This document shows positions 11,042 to 22,660 of a stretch of DNA of 64,000 nt, one piece after another. Location of the stretch: contig VCJN01002087.1 of assembly GCA_006384855.1 (NCBI GenBank), positions 186,001 through 250,000 on the forward strand. Reading direction: 5' to 3'. Within the stretch, counting starts at the first letter, position 1, and every line of letters begins with the position of its first letter. The stretch comes from Tetraselmis striata (lineage: Eukaryota; Chlorophyta; Chlorodendrophyceae; Chlorodendrales; Chlorodendraceae). The translations under genes were made by a program, and so were the position numbers. Below the pieces are notes generated by a model. That model was not told the origin of the DNA. It saw only the letters and a program-made list of their open reading frames with translations, and made no database searches.

Positions 11042-12069
11042 CAGTGACTATACCGATATAATGAATACCGATATAGTGAACATACCGATATAGTGAACGG
11101 GGGGGGGGGGGGGGGGGACGGATTCTTAACACCGGGAAAAATCCCTATGTATACCCCTATAATAAACTTACCAATATAATAAACTTACCGCTATAGTGAA
11201 CGGGGGGGGGGGGGGGGGGGACAATGCCCCAAACTATACCGATATAGTAAACTTCTCTACATAACGGCAGTGTTGCCGACGCCGAACCCGGCCGTTGGCG
11301 TGTTCCGATAGCCGGTACCGTTCCAGTACGGGCGCAGAGGCCTCTACAACCACTCGGCGGCGGCGGCGGCGGCGGCACACTGCGGCACATTGCGCCCACC
11401 GCCACTCAACTGCCCCACCGCGTCTGTCGCCATCGCGCCATGGCGACGCCCACCGAGCAGTTGTTCCTATCTAGACAACTGCAGGATAAGGCCTGGAGGG
11501 CCTCAACCCAGCCTAGAGCGCTGTGGCGCGCAAGGGTGCAGCAACTTCCTGCACCATCTCTGCCAGGCGGAGTACGAGGCTGCCCACACGGAGCTCGATC
11601 CTGGCGAGTTGAACAAGCGTTGCCTGCAAGAACTCTTGAAACACAAATCCAGAGTCACATGTTGCCTTGCATGGGCACAGACTGCTACAGTGAACGGGGT
11701 CACCGTTACAATAAACAATAGTACCGATTTAGTAAACCGTTTACTATAGCGGTCGGGTGGGCCTGCTTATAATGAACACCGATATAGTGAACATACCGAT
11801 ATAGTGAACGGGGGGGGGGGTGTGAGGATATATCCTATCACTAGCCCTAATCATCATAGCACACTAGCATGTGCGCGTAGCGCGCGCCCGTGATGACGGG
11901 CTGCGCCCGCGCCCTGTCAGCCACCTCGCGTCGCCTGATATATCAGGCACGGCGCGTGTCGGCTTGTAAAGAGATCATATTCCATCCTCACCACAACGGA
12001 ATAGCCACCACCAGCGCATCTTCCCTCACAGGGGGGGACGCAATGTTTATTATATCGGTGTAGTCACTG
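11042..12069. mobile_element. Tc1/mariner-pogo-like DNA transposon, 1,028 bp, non-autonomous
   Basis: The left end, CAGTGACTATACCGATATAA, and the complement of the right end, CAGTGACTACACCGATATAA, form inverted repeats of about 28 bp, each flanked by TA (11040-11041 and 12070-12071). TA target sites and CAGT-type ends are typical of Tc1/mariner and pogo elements. Inside, ACCGATATAGTGAAC units recur beside G-runs at 11099-11117, 11201-11220 and 11810-11819. No DDE transposase core was found; only a short zinc-binding fragment is coded. The flanks (GCGCTTTGAAG left, CCAGAGTTTTT right) recur without the element near 14,230-14,260. Confidence 0.75.
11390..11749 (+). pseudogene. Cys/His-rich fragment inside the pogo-like element
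   Basis: A 119-codon frame contains RCGAQGCSNFLHHLCQAEYE followed by LNKRC. Its spaced C, C, H, H, C and C residues would suit a small zinc-binding fold. As I recall, similar Cys/His patches occur in transposon-related proteins of algae and other protists, but no family name can be given from sequence alone. There is no clear start codon, the frame ends in the ACCGATATAG repeat zone, and no catalytic domain follows, so it is most likely a leftover of a larger transposon protein. Low-complexity CGG repeats lie just upstream (about 11,354-11,375). Confidence 0.35.
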
Positions 12070-12128
12070 TACCAGAGTTTTTCCCCCATTAATACCACCA
12101 GCGAGTAGCGAGTACCAGTACCAGTACC

Positions 12129-14160
12129 AGTGTGAATTACAAAAAGGGCATTTCCCCAAAATTAGAAAATCAACACAGCAAGCCGCCTAAAAGCGGCCCG
12201 CATCCCGCATAAGGCGGGATGGATGAGTGATGCGCACACGGTTCAGAGTCTGGGCCACGCGAGCACGTGTGTGTGTGGGTGATCCTCGGACGTGCTGTGC
12301 AGCTTCAGCAACGGGATGGCAGACGAATCTGCGCCGTCTGATGAGGCAGCGAGCGCGCTCTCGAGCGGCCACCAAGCTCAGGACCCCGAGGAAGTCTCTT
12401 GCGAGCAAGGCCTCCTGGTGAGCCCGGGTGATGCACCGAGTGCCCCGCGATGAGAGGGCACCCCGATCCGCAGCCAAGCATGCGATACCACGCACTGTGC
12501 GGTGCACCCCCTTGCTCACCTCACCCACTGTGCCGAAAACCATGCCCGTGTACTCCGACATATCCAGGATGTCTCGAAGAGGACCCTTCTGTCCGGGCTC
12601 TGTGTTGTGCCACGCCGCATCCCGCGCAGCCAACCCCTGTTGTATGTCGCCCAACAGGGAGCGCTCAAACCGATCCACAGCCGTGGCCCGGGGCACTGAA
12701 GTGTACTTGACCCCGTACCGCATAGTCTTGAACTCCAGCAGCGTGGACTTCAAGCTCCGGGGATCATAGCTCCCGGTCACGACGTTGAACGCCGGAAGGG
12801 AGAGCTCTGCGTCCGGCACTAGGTCCTTGAGTTCATCCCTGGGTACGGTGTTGCCGAGAGGCACTGCCTGCTGGAACAAGTCATCCACCTCCCGCCGTAC
12901 CGCGATACCTAGGTCGTGAACATAGTGATCGCGGAAGGCATCTGCGATAGCGTCGTGCTGTACACGCCAGTGAGCGTCTCCAGGCGCCGGGAGGTTCACG
13001 AGCGCGTCGCCGTATAGATCAACAATGACGGGGTTGTGCTCCGTCGAGGGCAGAATGATCTGGCACCCAACCACCGGGGCCAAGCACGGGCTAGGCGGAA
13101 AGAAGTACCCGGCAGCGACCTCCCGCAGCTCATGCGGAGTCATGGCTGTCCGCGCGGTGGGGATGGCCACTGTCCACATGCCTGACGCCGCGTCGAGCCG
13201 GTTGAACAAGATCCGTTCCCTACATGTGGCAGGGAGAGCGCACACCTCATTTCGAAGCCGAGAGTTGTTCGCCTGGTCTAGAAATGCCGTCAGCTCCTTT
13301 TGCGAGCCCGACGCAGCCTCCACTTCCCGCTCCATCTGGCGTGCATCTGCGTCGCCGAGATGGCCAGCAGTAGCCGCTTGGAGGCAGCCCCACGCCTCGC
13401 GCATCTCCGCGGCGTAGCTGTCTGACCCATGAGCATCGTTGAGGAAGTGGTCATACTGGCGGGCGGAAGAATTTGCGTTGAAGCTGCCTCGGCCAAGTAC
13501 GGACCCGAGCTGTGGGTCGAAGAAACCAGGGGTGGGGGTGTTGGTGCCGGAGTTCCTAGTCAGGAACCTTGGGAGGATGGCATTCATGCAGCCGATGAAG
13601 GCGGCATCACGAATGGTAGCCATGCGGCGGATGCCAGCTCCCTTCAATCGAGTGGGGAGGTGAAGCCTGCTGCGCGCCCTGGCCACTGCATCCTCGCTCA
13701 AAGCAGCCACCTCCGCTGCCATGGGGTCGGGGTCGTGCAAAAGCTCCGCCAAGAAATCGGTGACCACCGGATTGGTGTCGGTGCCGTGCGTGGAGGGATC
13801 AAAAGAGACCCCTAGCACCCGTTCGACCGCCGCGAGGATGGTGGCATCCACCGCCTCCGCAAAGGCCTCTACCTCGGACGGAAGACAATTGCGGAGCCAA
13901 TACCCCGCCTTGTGTTGCATGCAATGCTTGAGCAGGGCCCATGCGTGGTGATGCAAGGCGTGGGTGTACCGACGTATGGGCTTGGCAGACAGAAGCTTGC
14001 TCAGGCTAGCGTCCACCTCCTCTCGTAGCTCCTCCGCCTTGCCGCGCATGTACGCCTGCACATACTCTGGCGATCCGAGCGGCACGTTCGGGACCGCGAT
14101 GCCGTGATGGCCATCTAGGGAACTGCCCTTTTTGTAATTCACACCAGTACCAACAGTACA
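12129..14160. repeat. Inverted repeats bracketing a LINE fragment
   Basis: GTGTGAATTACAAAAAGGGCA at about 12,133-12,153 is repeated in inverse orientation at about 14,127-14,147. Both are extended outward by ACCAGTACC units. The two arms enclose the 2-kb LINE fragment. A related string (GTGTGAACTATAAAAATGCCA) precedes the second LINE copy near 16,980. The arms may be ends of an unnamed element that carries or captured the fragment. Confidence 0.6.
12187..14126 (-). pseudogene. Non-LTR retrotransposon (LINE) ORF, C-terminal part, copy 1
   Basis: A long open minus-strand frame (about 640 codons from 14,126) has no ATG start but reads clearly as the region after the RT core of a LINE protein: NVPLGSPEYVQAYMRGKAEE, then a helical segment with HALHHHAWALLKHC, then LPTRLKGAGIRRMATIRDAA. 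It ends in a tail of Arg/His-rich sequence. The same protein is coded by copy 2 at 17.0-20.3 kb. The RT palm itself is missing here, so it is 5' truncated, as is usual for target-primed insertions. Near the 3' end the DNA has a short stem-loop, GCCGCCTAAAAGCGGC. The uninterrupted frame is notable given the missing front half. Confidence 0.75.
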
Positions 14161-14204
14161 AGCAGCGAGTAGCGAGTACCTGGGTACCAATAAGGATTAC
14201 CAGC

Positions 14205-14310
14205 AGCGAGCGTTCGCATTGCCAGCGCTTTGAAGTAATCCTTAGTCGCTACCAGAGTTTTTTTCCCCATTACCAGCAGCGAGTAGTGAGTACTAGTACC
14301 AGTACCTCCC
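14205..14310 (+). repeat. Sequence matching the flanks of the pogo-like element
   Basis: GCATTGCCAGCGCTTTGAAG, TA, 12 bases, TA, then CCAGAGTTTTT and CCAGCAGCGAGTAG. The same left and right sequences flank the 1,028-bp element at 11,042-12,069. This looks like a related site without the element, although the 12 extra bases are unexplained. Confidence 0.6.
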
Positions 14311-14514
14311 AGCCGTGTGATCGTAATCGGACGGCTGTGTAATTAAGGACCGTGGGCGGGCCGGTGGGTGGGCGGGTGGGCGGGTGGGTGGGTGGATTAT
14401 AGTACTTAGTAGTGCATGCCAGTAGATAAGCGCTGTAGTCATGCACCTATCGGCCCGATCCGCTGCACTATACGGGTACCCGTACGGCAATAAAGCTCAC
14501 CGCTGAAAAATCGA

Positions 14515-14640
14515 CGCTTCGCTTGATAACGGAGTGTAGCCTACCCATGTCTTTTCGTAACTTGATCGCTGCCTAAACGGCCGTCGCAGAGACGCTGCAA
14601 GGGTTTCACCTGTGCGAGTCTTGTCCCGGGGGCGAAATAA
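14515..14640 (+). repeat. Dispersed repeat R1, copy 2 (3' tail only)
   Basis: It contains GCTGCCTAAACGGCCGTCG, GAGACGCTGCAAGGGTTTCA and GTCCCGGGGGCGAAATAAA. It is 5' truncated and ends in a short A-rich run, matching the end of copy 6 (37,020). Confidence 0.7.
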
Positions 14641-16764
14641 ACAAATCCGCGAGGCAAGCCATTAAATGGCGCTCCTTCCGTGTAAGAAATCTCTGTACCT
14701 TTTGGCAAAACCAGACTCGATTACATGATTGAACTCTGCAACCCGGGAGAAATCGCGATTTCTAACTCGTCATATGTATCGCGCGATTTACCGTACCCGT
14801 GCCCGTGCCGTGTTCAAATTAGGAGACAAATCGTACGGGCACCGGGTACCGCCGACCACTCGCTACCACCTGGGTGCCGCTACGGGACATGTCACACGCA
14901 CATGCGAGCTTGTGACACCTTGTGGCGGGCACGCGTGCCCTGGCGTGGCCGTTCCAATGGCTGCGCCGCCGCCATCGCCCTGACCCCCCCCCTACAGTCG
15001 CGCCACATGATGCCCTCCCCACCCCGCATCGCCCGCCCACCACGCACCATAGCAATCAAGCCGGAAGATAACCTGATGCACTGTGCGTGGCAACGCGTTG
15101 CTGCGGCCGTGAGGCAGGTGTTGGCACAGCCGGGCGCCCCGGCAAATGCGTCGGGCAAAGGTTGTGGGAGTCGTTTCCCTTGACCGAGCATCCCCGTGTG
15201 AAGCCTCGCCCAACACTAGTGCCATGTAGATAGGCTATAGAATGTGTGATAGAAGTCGGAATGAAATAGGTGGGGGAGGAGCTTGGTTCGTGTGTCGGTG
15301 GCTTTGGACGGGATTGTCTGCCAGGATGCCGACGTTGGAATAAGCCGGCACTACACGGCGTGTGGGTGGGCGGCGCGGGGGCACGCGGTTACACCTCTCT
15401 TCAGTGGCCGGACGATATAGGACGCCCAAAAAGTATTGTTTGTGAGGCTGCATCACGTACCACGGCGTTTCTGAAACGCCGATATCGCGCTTTCCTCGTA
15501 CAAGCCGCGAAGCGATTTTAGTACTAGGTGCACTACACTCCTAAATCAAATTTAAGGACGAAAATATAAAATCCGCCACGGTAGACCTCTTAGACAATGT
15601 AGAATTAGTGGGGTGCACATTTTTGTTGGGTAAGATCGGCCCGGGAACCCCCTCCGGTCTTGGGTTAAGTATTAATACATTACAAATATTATGTTAGTAT
15701 GTTACGCAGTACATCTGGGGATGAAAACCGGAGGACCGTCGACATCCGGACGACAAATCTTAAAACGGCATCCTGGAAGATTCAATCGGCCTTTAGAGCA
15801 GGTTTACCGTGTCGCTTTTTTAATATTCGATGTAATTCGATGAGCTGTAGTACCTGCGGTAGTACATCGGGTACTCATACGCGAACACGACGCGCACGGT
15901 ATTGACCGATCGGGAACCCCGTGACCATATTTACGTATCACCGACAACGGGCACGGCAAATCGTTCGATATAGGAAGACTCTAATTCCAACATGGGTGCT
16001 ACTTCTCCACTACGAAAGCATTATTTGTACAGTAATTCTCGATGAGGCAGTACTCGAAGAGAAAAAGTTATTTCTCCTTTCTCCACTATCCAACGTGGGC
16101 TTCACCTTGCATGATCTTATGAACGCGCTGACTCGGACCGAAACCGCGCATAGGCTACGCCGTACCCGGAAATATACGGCTCTCCGCAGACAATCGCTCA
16201 TCGCACGGCCACAAGCATAGTGTCGCCAGTTTGCATATGTAATGACCGCCCCAAGTGGCCTATCTCCCACCCACCCGCACCCATTCTCACCCCATTGCGG
16301 CGCCTCTCATGTTCTACCAAGCCCTCTCCCGCCCACACTGGCTCGCACTTGCCTCAGGTACCGTCTTCTAACCGTAAAGTGGGCCTAGCTAGCGCGGCTG
16401 ACCATATACTAGGTGGCGCTATGGCGCCACGCACCGAGTCTGGTCAAACCCGATGCGTGCAACGCGACCGACAGCCGTCGACCTTACGCAACCGCGCAAC
16501 GCAGAGGCTAGGGGCGGTTCCATGGGGAGGCAGGGGGGAGCTAGCCACGGAGTAGGTGGTGGTGGTATTGCGGTCGGTGTGAGCGCTTGCCACGGTTAGT
16601 GGCTCAATGCTTGCCATGGGGCACGGTCCGTGCCGGAGTTGGGTATCCCACGTGGAACAGCGGGATATTGTAAGGAGAAGTCGTCCCACATAAGGGGCAT
16701 GGGCGCGATCATTATGGACCTTAATAGTAATGAACATAACAATGGTGGCATGCGGTATATGACC
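14641..16764. other. Stretch without a recognisable gene
   Basis: Both strands were examined. Several frames of 70-150 codons overlap on opposite strands without domains or consistent codon bias. No RNA gene or element boundary was recognised. Confidence 0.4.
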
Positions 16765-16842
16765 AATGGTATTTTTTCCCGCCCCCGGAACAGGACTGGC
16801 ACCAGTGAAACCCTTGCAGCGTATGTACGACGCGGTCGTTAA
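16765..16842 (-). repeat. Dispersed repeat R1, copy 3 (3' tail only)
   Basis: On the minus strand it reads GCTGCAAGGGTTTCACTGGT, then GCCAGTCC, then GGGGGCGGGAAAAAA. It is 5' truncated with an A-run at the 3' end. Confidence 0.65.
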
Positions 16843-18707
16843 TAGATTTAGATTTGTTATTAGGGAACGTCCGATACTCGTGCACAGACGCAGATTTTTG
16901 TACTGATACGAGTGCGAATTAATATGTACATGTAGCGATTATCGCCAGATCATGTAGACGCACTTCCGGTACCGTACTAGTGTGAACTATAAAAATGCCA
17001 GTCACAAATCCACCGCTAGGAGCATTACCAAAGTATCAACTCACAAGCCGCCTAAAAGCGGCCCGCATCCCGCACGAGGCCGGATGGATGAGTCATGCGC
17101 GCACGGTTCAGAGTCCGGGCCACGTGCGCACGTGTGTGTGCAAGGGTGACTCATGGACGTGTTGTGCTGCTTCGGCGACGGGATGGTGGACGAACCCGCG
17201 CCTTCCGATGAGAAAGTGAGCACGCTCTCGAACCATATCAGGATCAGGGGCCCGAGGAAATCTCTTGCGAGTAAGGCCAATTGGTGAGCCCGGATGGTGC
17301 ACCGAGTGCCCCGCGAAGAGAGGTCACCCCAATCCGAGGCCAAGCATGAGACATCGCGCACAATGCGGCACACCCCCTTGCTCACTTCACCCATTGTGCA
17401 GAAGATTATGCCCGTGTACTCCGATATGTCTAGGATGTCTCGAAGCGGGCCCTTATGTCCCGGCTCCGGGATGTAGTGCCACGCCGCATCCTGCAATGCC
17501 GCCCACCTCCGTTGTATGTTGCCTAACATGGAGCGCTCAAACCGATCCACAGCTGTATGTGGCCCGGGGGCACCGCAATGTACTTGGCCCCGTACCGGAT
17601 AGTCCTGAATTCCAACAGCGTGGACTGCAAGCTCCGGTGATCATAGCTCCCGGTCACAATGTTGGACGCCGGAAGGAGAGCTATGCGTCCGTTACCAAGT
17701 CTTTGATTCCATCTGTGGGTACAGTGTTGCCTCGAGGCACTGCGTACAGGAAAAGTCGTCCACCTCCCGGCGTACCACGACAACAAGATCGTGAACTCAG
17801 TGATCGCGGAAGGCGTCTGCGATAGTTCGACAGTGACGGGGTTGTGCTATGTCGAGGGCAGAATGATCTGGCTCCCAACCACCGGGGCCATGCAGGGGCT
17901 AGGCAAAAAGAAGTAACCCGGCAGCGACCTCCCGCAGCTCATGCGGAGGAATGACCGTCCGTGCGGTGGGGATGGCCACCGTCCACATGCCCGACGCCGC
18001 TCCGAGCTGGCCGAACAAAATCTGTTCCCTACATGTGACAAGGAGAGTGCCCACCTCACTTCGAAGCCGAAAGCTGTTGGCCTGATCTAGAAATGCCGTC
18101 AACTCATTTTGCGAGCCCGACGCATCCTACGCATCCCGCTCCACCACGAGGGCATCCGCGTCGCTAAGGTGGCCAGCAGTAGCCGCATGGAGGTGGCCAA
18201 ACGCCTCGCGCACCGCCGCGGCGTAGCTGGCCGACGCACGAGCATCGGTGAGGGAATGGTCATTCCGGCAGGCGGAAGAAGTTGCGTTGAAGCTGCCTTG
18301 GCCAAGTGCGGACTCAGGTTGTGGGTCAAAGACATCAGGGGTGGGAGTGCTGGTGTCGGAGTTCCTGGCGAGGAACCTCGGGAGGATGTCGTTCATGCAA
18401 CCGATAAAGGTGGCACAAACGGTAGCCATGCGGCGAATGCGCCAGCCCCCTTCAACCGAGTGGGAGGTGCGGTCTGCTGCGCGCGCTGGCCACTGCACCC
18501 TCGCTCAAAGTAGCCGCATGTGCTGCCATGGGTCTAGGTCGTACAAAAAAAGCTCCGCCAAGACATCGGTGACCACCGGATAGGTGTCGGTGCCTTACGT
18601 GGAGTGTTCAAAAGAGACCCCTAGCACCCGCTCAAGCACCGTGAGGACGGTGGGATCTACCGCCTCCGCGAAGGCCTGCACCTTGGACGGGAGACAGTTG
18701 CGGAGCC

Positions 18708-18975
18708 TGTCATGCGCAACCTCCCCGCAACCAACGTGCTGGTCCATGTCGCACGCCGGGGATGGGAGGCGGAAGCCCATAGCCGGGAGAGTGTCAAGTT
18801 ACAAAGAAGTGAGCAGGCCCGGTGCGCCGAACGCCTGTATGGCGGGCGCGATGCGGTGCCCGCGGCGCGTGCGTAGCGCGGTGCTCGTACCACTCAGATA
18901 TGTGCTAAAGTACTAATACGCATACCCTAGCTACCTGTCTGGTGTACAGCAGTGGCAGCAGCAATGGTGTCAACA
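18708..18975 (-). repeat. LTR (3' LTR in minus orientation)
   Basis: Nearly identical to 19,522-19,788, with a few substitutions and small indels over 267 bp. The two short Arg/Ala-rich frames that appear in both LTRs are the same non-coding sequence. Confidence 0.85.
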
Positions 18976-19521
18976 TCCCCTCCCAATGTCGCAAGGGGAT
19001 GCGCCAAGATGGGGTTTAGGCTGCTAACGCTAGTCGCAAGCCTAGAGAGGCAGCTCGCCTTGCCCCGACCTCGGCATGGATCGGGGCAGGTCCTCTAGGG
19101 AGTCTGGCGGCGCCTACTGTCGAGCGGATAAAAGTCGCGGGTGGCCACTTCTCCTTGGGGCTGGTGTGCCGAGCTCCGCATGCGACTTCATACTAGTCGA
19201 CGAGCGTTGCCCGAATTTTCTAGTCGGCCGAGCCGAGAATATGTTCGGGCGGGAACTGCGGTACGCGGTAGTCGATGGCGTCGTGCGTGGTAGCTGGCGA
19301 GGGATCCCGTACATGGCGGTCGCTGGCGTCATGGTAGCCAGCGTCCGGGTGTGCGCTTTAGATGTAGGTGCGCACACAACTTGTCGAGTGTCGAGGCCCC
19401 TTTCTGGCTGCGGTGGTCTCGGTTTTACGTCCGGGCTCCCCGCCCATAAGGACTTCCTGCGAGGTCTAGCGTCAGACCATTCTCACTTGTGTCCAACATA
19501 GGCTGTAGAGGGCCCATAACC

Positions 19522-19788
19522 CGTCATGCGCAACCTCCCCGCAACCAACGTGCTGGTCCATGTCGCACGCCGGGGTTGGGAGGCGGAAGTTCATAGCCGG
19601 GAGTGTCTGGTTACAAAGAAGTGAGCAGGCCCGGTGCGCCGAACGCCTGTATGGCGGGCGCGATGCGGTGCCCACGGCGCGTGCGTAGCGCGGTGCTCGT
19701 ACCACTCAGATATGTGCTAAAGTACTAATACGCATACCCTAGCTACATTGTCTGGTGTACAGCAGTGGCAGCAGCACTAGTGTCAACA
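19522..19788 (-). repeat. LTR (5' LTR in minus orientation)
   Basis: Partner of 18,708-18,975. The outer 8 bases next to the target duplication read TGTTGACA on the minus strand. Confidence 0.85.
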
Positions 19789-22660
19789 GAGCCAATACCC
19801 CGCCTTGTGTTGTATGCAATGCTTGAGCATGCCCATTGGTGGTGATGCAAGGCGTGGATGTACCGACGGTTGGGCTTGGCAGATAGGAACTTGCTCAGGT
19901 TGGCGTTCACCTCCTCTTGTAGCACTTCCGCCTTGTCGCCCATGCATGCATGCACATACCCTGGCGATCCGACCGGCACGTTGAGGACCGGGATGCCGCG
20001 GTGGCCATGAAGCTTGGGCCACTCCATATCGGCCGGGGCCTCACGCCGACCGGCCTCCATGTCCGCGTTGTACGCGTGCATTTTGTCGAAGCGCACCTCA
20101 AGCCCCATGGACGCCTTGATGGACGTGTGGAAGGCGTGATGGGCCGGCCAAACGTGCTCCGGAAGGCCCACCAAATATACATCGGCGGCGTTGAAGCGCG
20201 CCGCCCCATATGTGACGTCCAACGTTTTGCCGCACTCCTCCACCTTGAAGTGAATCGCGACGCAAAAGGGTGTCGTGGCCAACGGCGCGCCCTGTTGCAC
20301 GCCGTCCTCCGACTGCAGAGGGGTGGACCGATCGTCCACGAGCAGAAACTAATCCCTAGAGAGTTAGGCCAGGAGCGCAGGAATGACACGGTGTAGAGAA
20401 GAGCAATCGATTTGACGTTGGATGATGGTGCGGCACCACACCTCGTTGTAAGCTCTGCGAAAGTCAGTGTGGGCGATGATGGCACGCATGCCAAGCTTCT
20501 CGGCGATGAGGCGGGCCCCGTGGATGAGCACGGAGTCTCTACGGAGATGCCAACGCCGAGATGAGACGGCGCAAGCACCGACACATACGCCTCCTTCATG
20601 TTGTCCACCACCGCCCGCTCCGCTGCGCGATGCTTCGCCTCCCCGACTGATTCCACGGGTCGCACGTCCGGGGCTCCGCCCTCGCTTAGCTTCTCGAAAG
20701 GGGCCGGAAGCCCAGCACAGGCGAGGAGCCGGTTGAGCCACCCGGGCAGGCGACCTTGGAGATACATTGAGGCGACCTTCAATATGGCGCGGATGACCGC
20801 CGCATGCCCCGACGCCGGGGCATATTCGCCAAGCAACGGAGATACTCGTTGCGCATGCCTGAGGGCCCCGCCGCCACGTGCTGCTAAAGTTGTTGCTATG
20901 ACACGCGCGTGTCCACCCATAGGGCGGCCCTGTCGACTTGAATATCATCCGCGTCTGGGATTGGGTGGCCACGGGACAGGTGCTTGTTGCGCAGCTAGGC
21001 GAGGATAGCGGGATCGGATAGGTCGCCCATACCCTAAGAAGATAGTCGGCCCGCCGCCCGGGAGAGCTCTCCGTCCTCCGCCAACGCCACCAGGGTGTTT
21101 GCGGTGCCCACGAGCAGAGCCGCAAAGATGTCAGCGATGGCGGGCATGTCCGGCATAGAGCGCGTCGGTGCAGGCGTCGTCCCATGAACGCACGAGTTCG
21201 GTCATGTGCCGCTCGGCGAATGCGCGGAAGCGCCACGCCAAGGCTCGCTGCCGCCGCCGACCGCCGTGGTCCGGGGCCCTGAGCCACATATGCGGCAGGA
21301 AGTACTTCCACTTCAACGCCCTATCCAACACCACGGGGTCATCGGCTTCCACCGCCGTCACCACCCTCCCATTCACGGAGCGTTTTGCCTCCGCCCACTA
21401 CGCTTGTTCGAAGTCGATAGGAACCGCCACCTCCATCGACATCTACTGATGCATGAGCACCACGTCCACGTCATAGAGGTGGTCCACCGCACCCCGCCCC
21501 ACCCCGTCGCCGGCCCGAGATGGGCGACCTAGGGGGAGGCGGATTCCAATGAACCCCGCGAGGCCAGACAACCGGGACGGCCGGCCGGTGCACCCACCTC
21601 TAACGGAGCGGGAGCAACAACCGGGGGCGCTTCGACGCCCCGGAACGTAGCGACGGACGGCAATGCGTTCGACGACAGCACCGACGACTGTCCCGCTCCA
21701 CCGGCGTGGCGCGCCCCCCGACGGCGATGCCGCTCGGCCAGTACGGCGCTCGCCTTGGCAAGCCACGCAGCGGCGACCGCAGCGAAGGCCGCCACATCAG
21801 CCGGGTGGTGCCTAGCGCGAGTGCGCTATAGGTGCGACTTGGTTGCGGCGTCGATCCATATCCTCGGCGCCCACGCGGCGTCCGCGGCGACGCTAGCGTG
21901 TGACAGCGCGTCGGCCACTATCCGAGCCGCCGCCAACGCTCCGCCCCGCCGCGCTGGCCCGCTACCGTGTAGCCTGGAGTGCAGGCGGGCGAGAGCATCG
22001 AGGGCGGTGAGCACCGGGCCACGGTTGCCACCGTGCGGCCGCGGATGATGGGGCCGTTAGGAGACCTCCTGGCCGGTCGGAACGTTGTCGTCATCGCGCT
22101 GCTACGCGCCGGGCCCCGAAGTACCGCTGAAAGTACTGTGCCAAGCCGACGACGCATGTGGGGCGGCACGCGCGCCGGTCGTACCTGCCACGCCCGGAGC
22201 ATGCTCGGGACTCGCCAACGGCTCGCAGTTTGGGCATACGTGCCTACCGGTGGGGCAGTAGGCGAGGGCGGCGCGGCGGGCGGGCTCGGCTTGGCGGGGC
22301 GGCGCGGGGCGCATTGCCGCTGGACGGTGATGCCGCGGGCGACGCTCCCGCCGCCCGTGACGCACCGTGGCTGCCTGATGTACTGGACGAAGTAGGGGGG
22401 GCCGTGGCCAGGGGTCAACGGCGCGTTCTGTCGTACCATCGGCGGACGGCGGCAGACATCGCGCGGCGCCCCGCCGGATACAAGCGACGCGCCACAACCT
22501 GGGAATCACGGTGCCGTCGAGTGGGAGGGGGGTGAGGGCAGCCCCGCGGTCTGGGCGGCGGGTGAGGCATGGCGACGCACGGACAATGGGCGCCTCCGGG
22601 CCGCTTGTGAGGGCGCAGTGGTAAAGTACGGTGCCAATACTCGTTCGCATACGCATGTTG

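Larger units (their letters stand above)
18708..19788 (-). mobile_element. Small non-autonomous LTR retrotransposon nested in the LINE
   Basis: Direct repeats of about 267 bp (18,708-18,975 and 19,522-19,788) flank a 546-bp interior. Read on the minus strand, the LTR starts TGTTGAC and ends ATGACA, with TG...CA ends. A 5-bp target duplication, GAGCC, lies at 18,703-18,707 and 19,789-19,793, and the LINE sequence continues directly across it. In the minus orientation a purine run, GGGAGGGGA, sits immediately before the 3' LTR, as a polypurine tract should. A sequence starting TGGGCCC lies a few bases after the 5' LTR and may be the primer site. The interior codes no gag or pol, so this is a TRIM-like element moved in trans. 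Confidence 0.85.
17041..22660 (-). pseudogene. Non-LTR retrotransposon (LINE), copy 2, decayed and interrupted
   Basis: This minus-strand element carries many frameshifts. From its 5' side: an Ala/Arg/Pro-rich region (22.6-21.5 kb) with a CX2C-containing patch; a linker with KWKYFLPHMWLRAP (21.3 kb); an RT entry motif HTDFRRAYNEV (about 20.45 kb); the RT motif GVQQGAPLATTPFCVAIH (about 20.3 kb); an active-site region reading FNAADVYLVG where FYADDVYLVG is expected; then RFDKMHAYNADMEAG and the C-terminal region shared with copy 1, down to the AAGCCGCCTAAAAGCGGC 3' hairpin at about 17,043. The first catalytic Asp of YADD is therefore Ala, and the copy is certainly dead. A 1.08-kb LTR element sits inside it (18,708-19,788). 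The 5' limit is approximate. Confidence 0.75.

Noticed and set aside
19076-19501. 141-codon plus-strand frame in the interior of the small LTR element
   Set aside because: Opposite to the element's orientation, no gag/pol-like motif, no homologue recognised.
18657-19705. Two near-identical Arg/Ala-rich frames (minus strand)
   Set aside because: They are the same non-coding sequence present in both LTRs.
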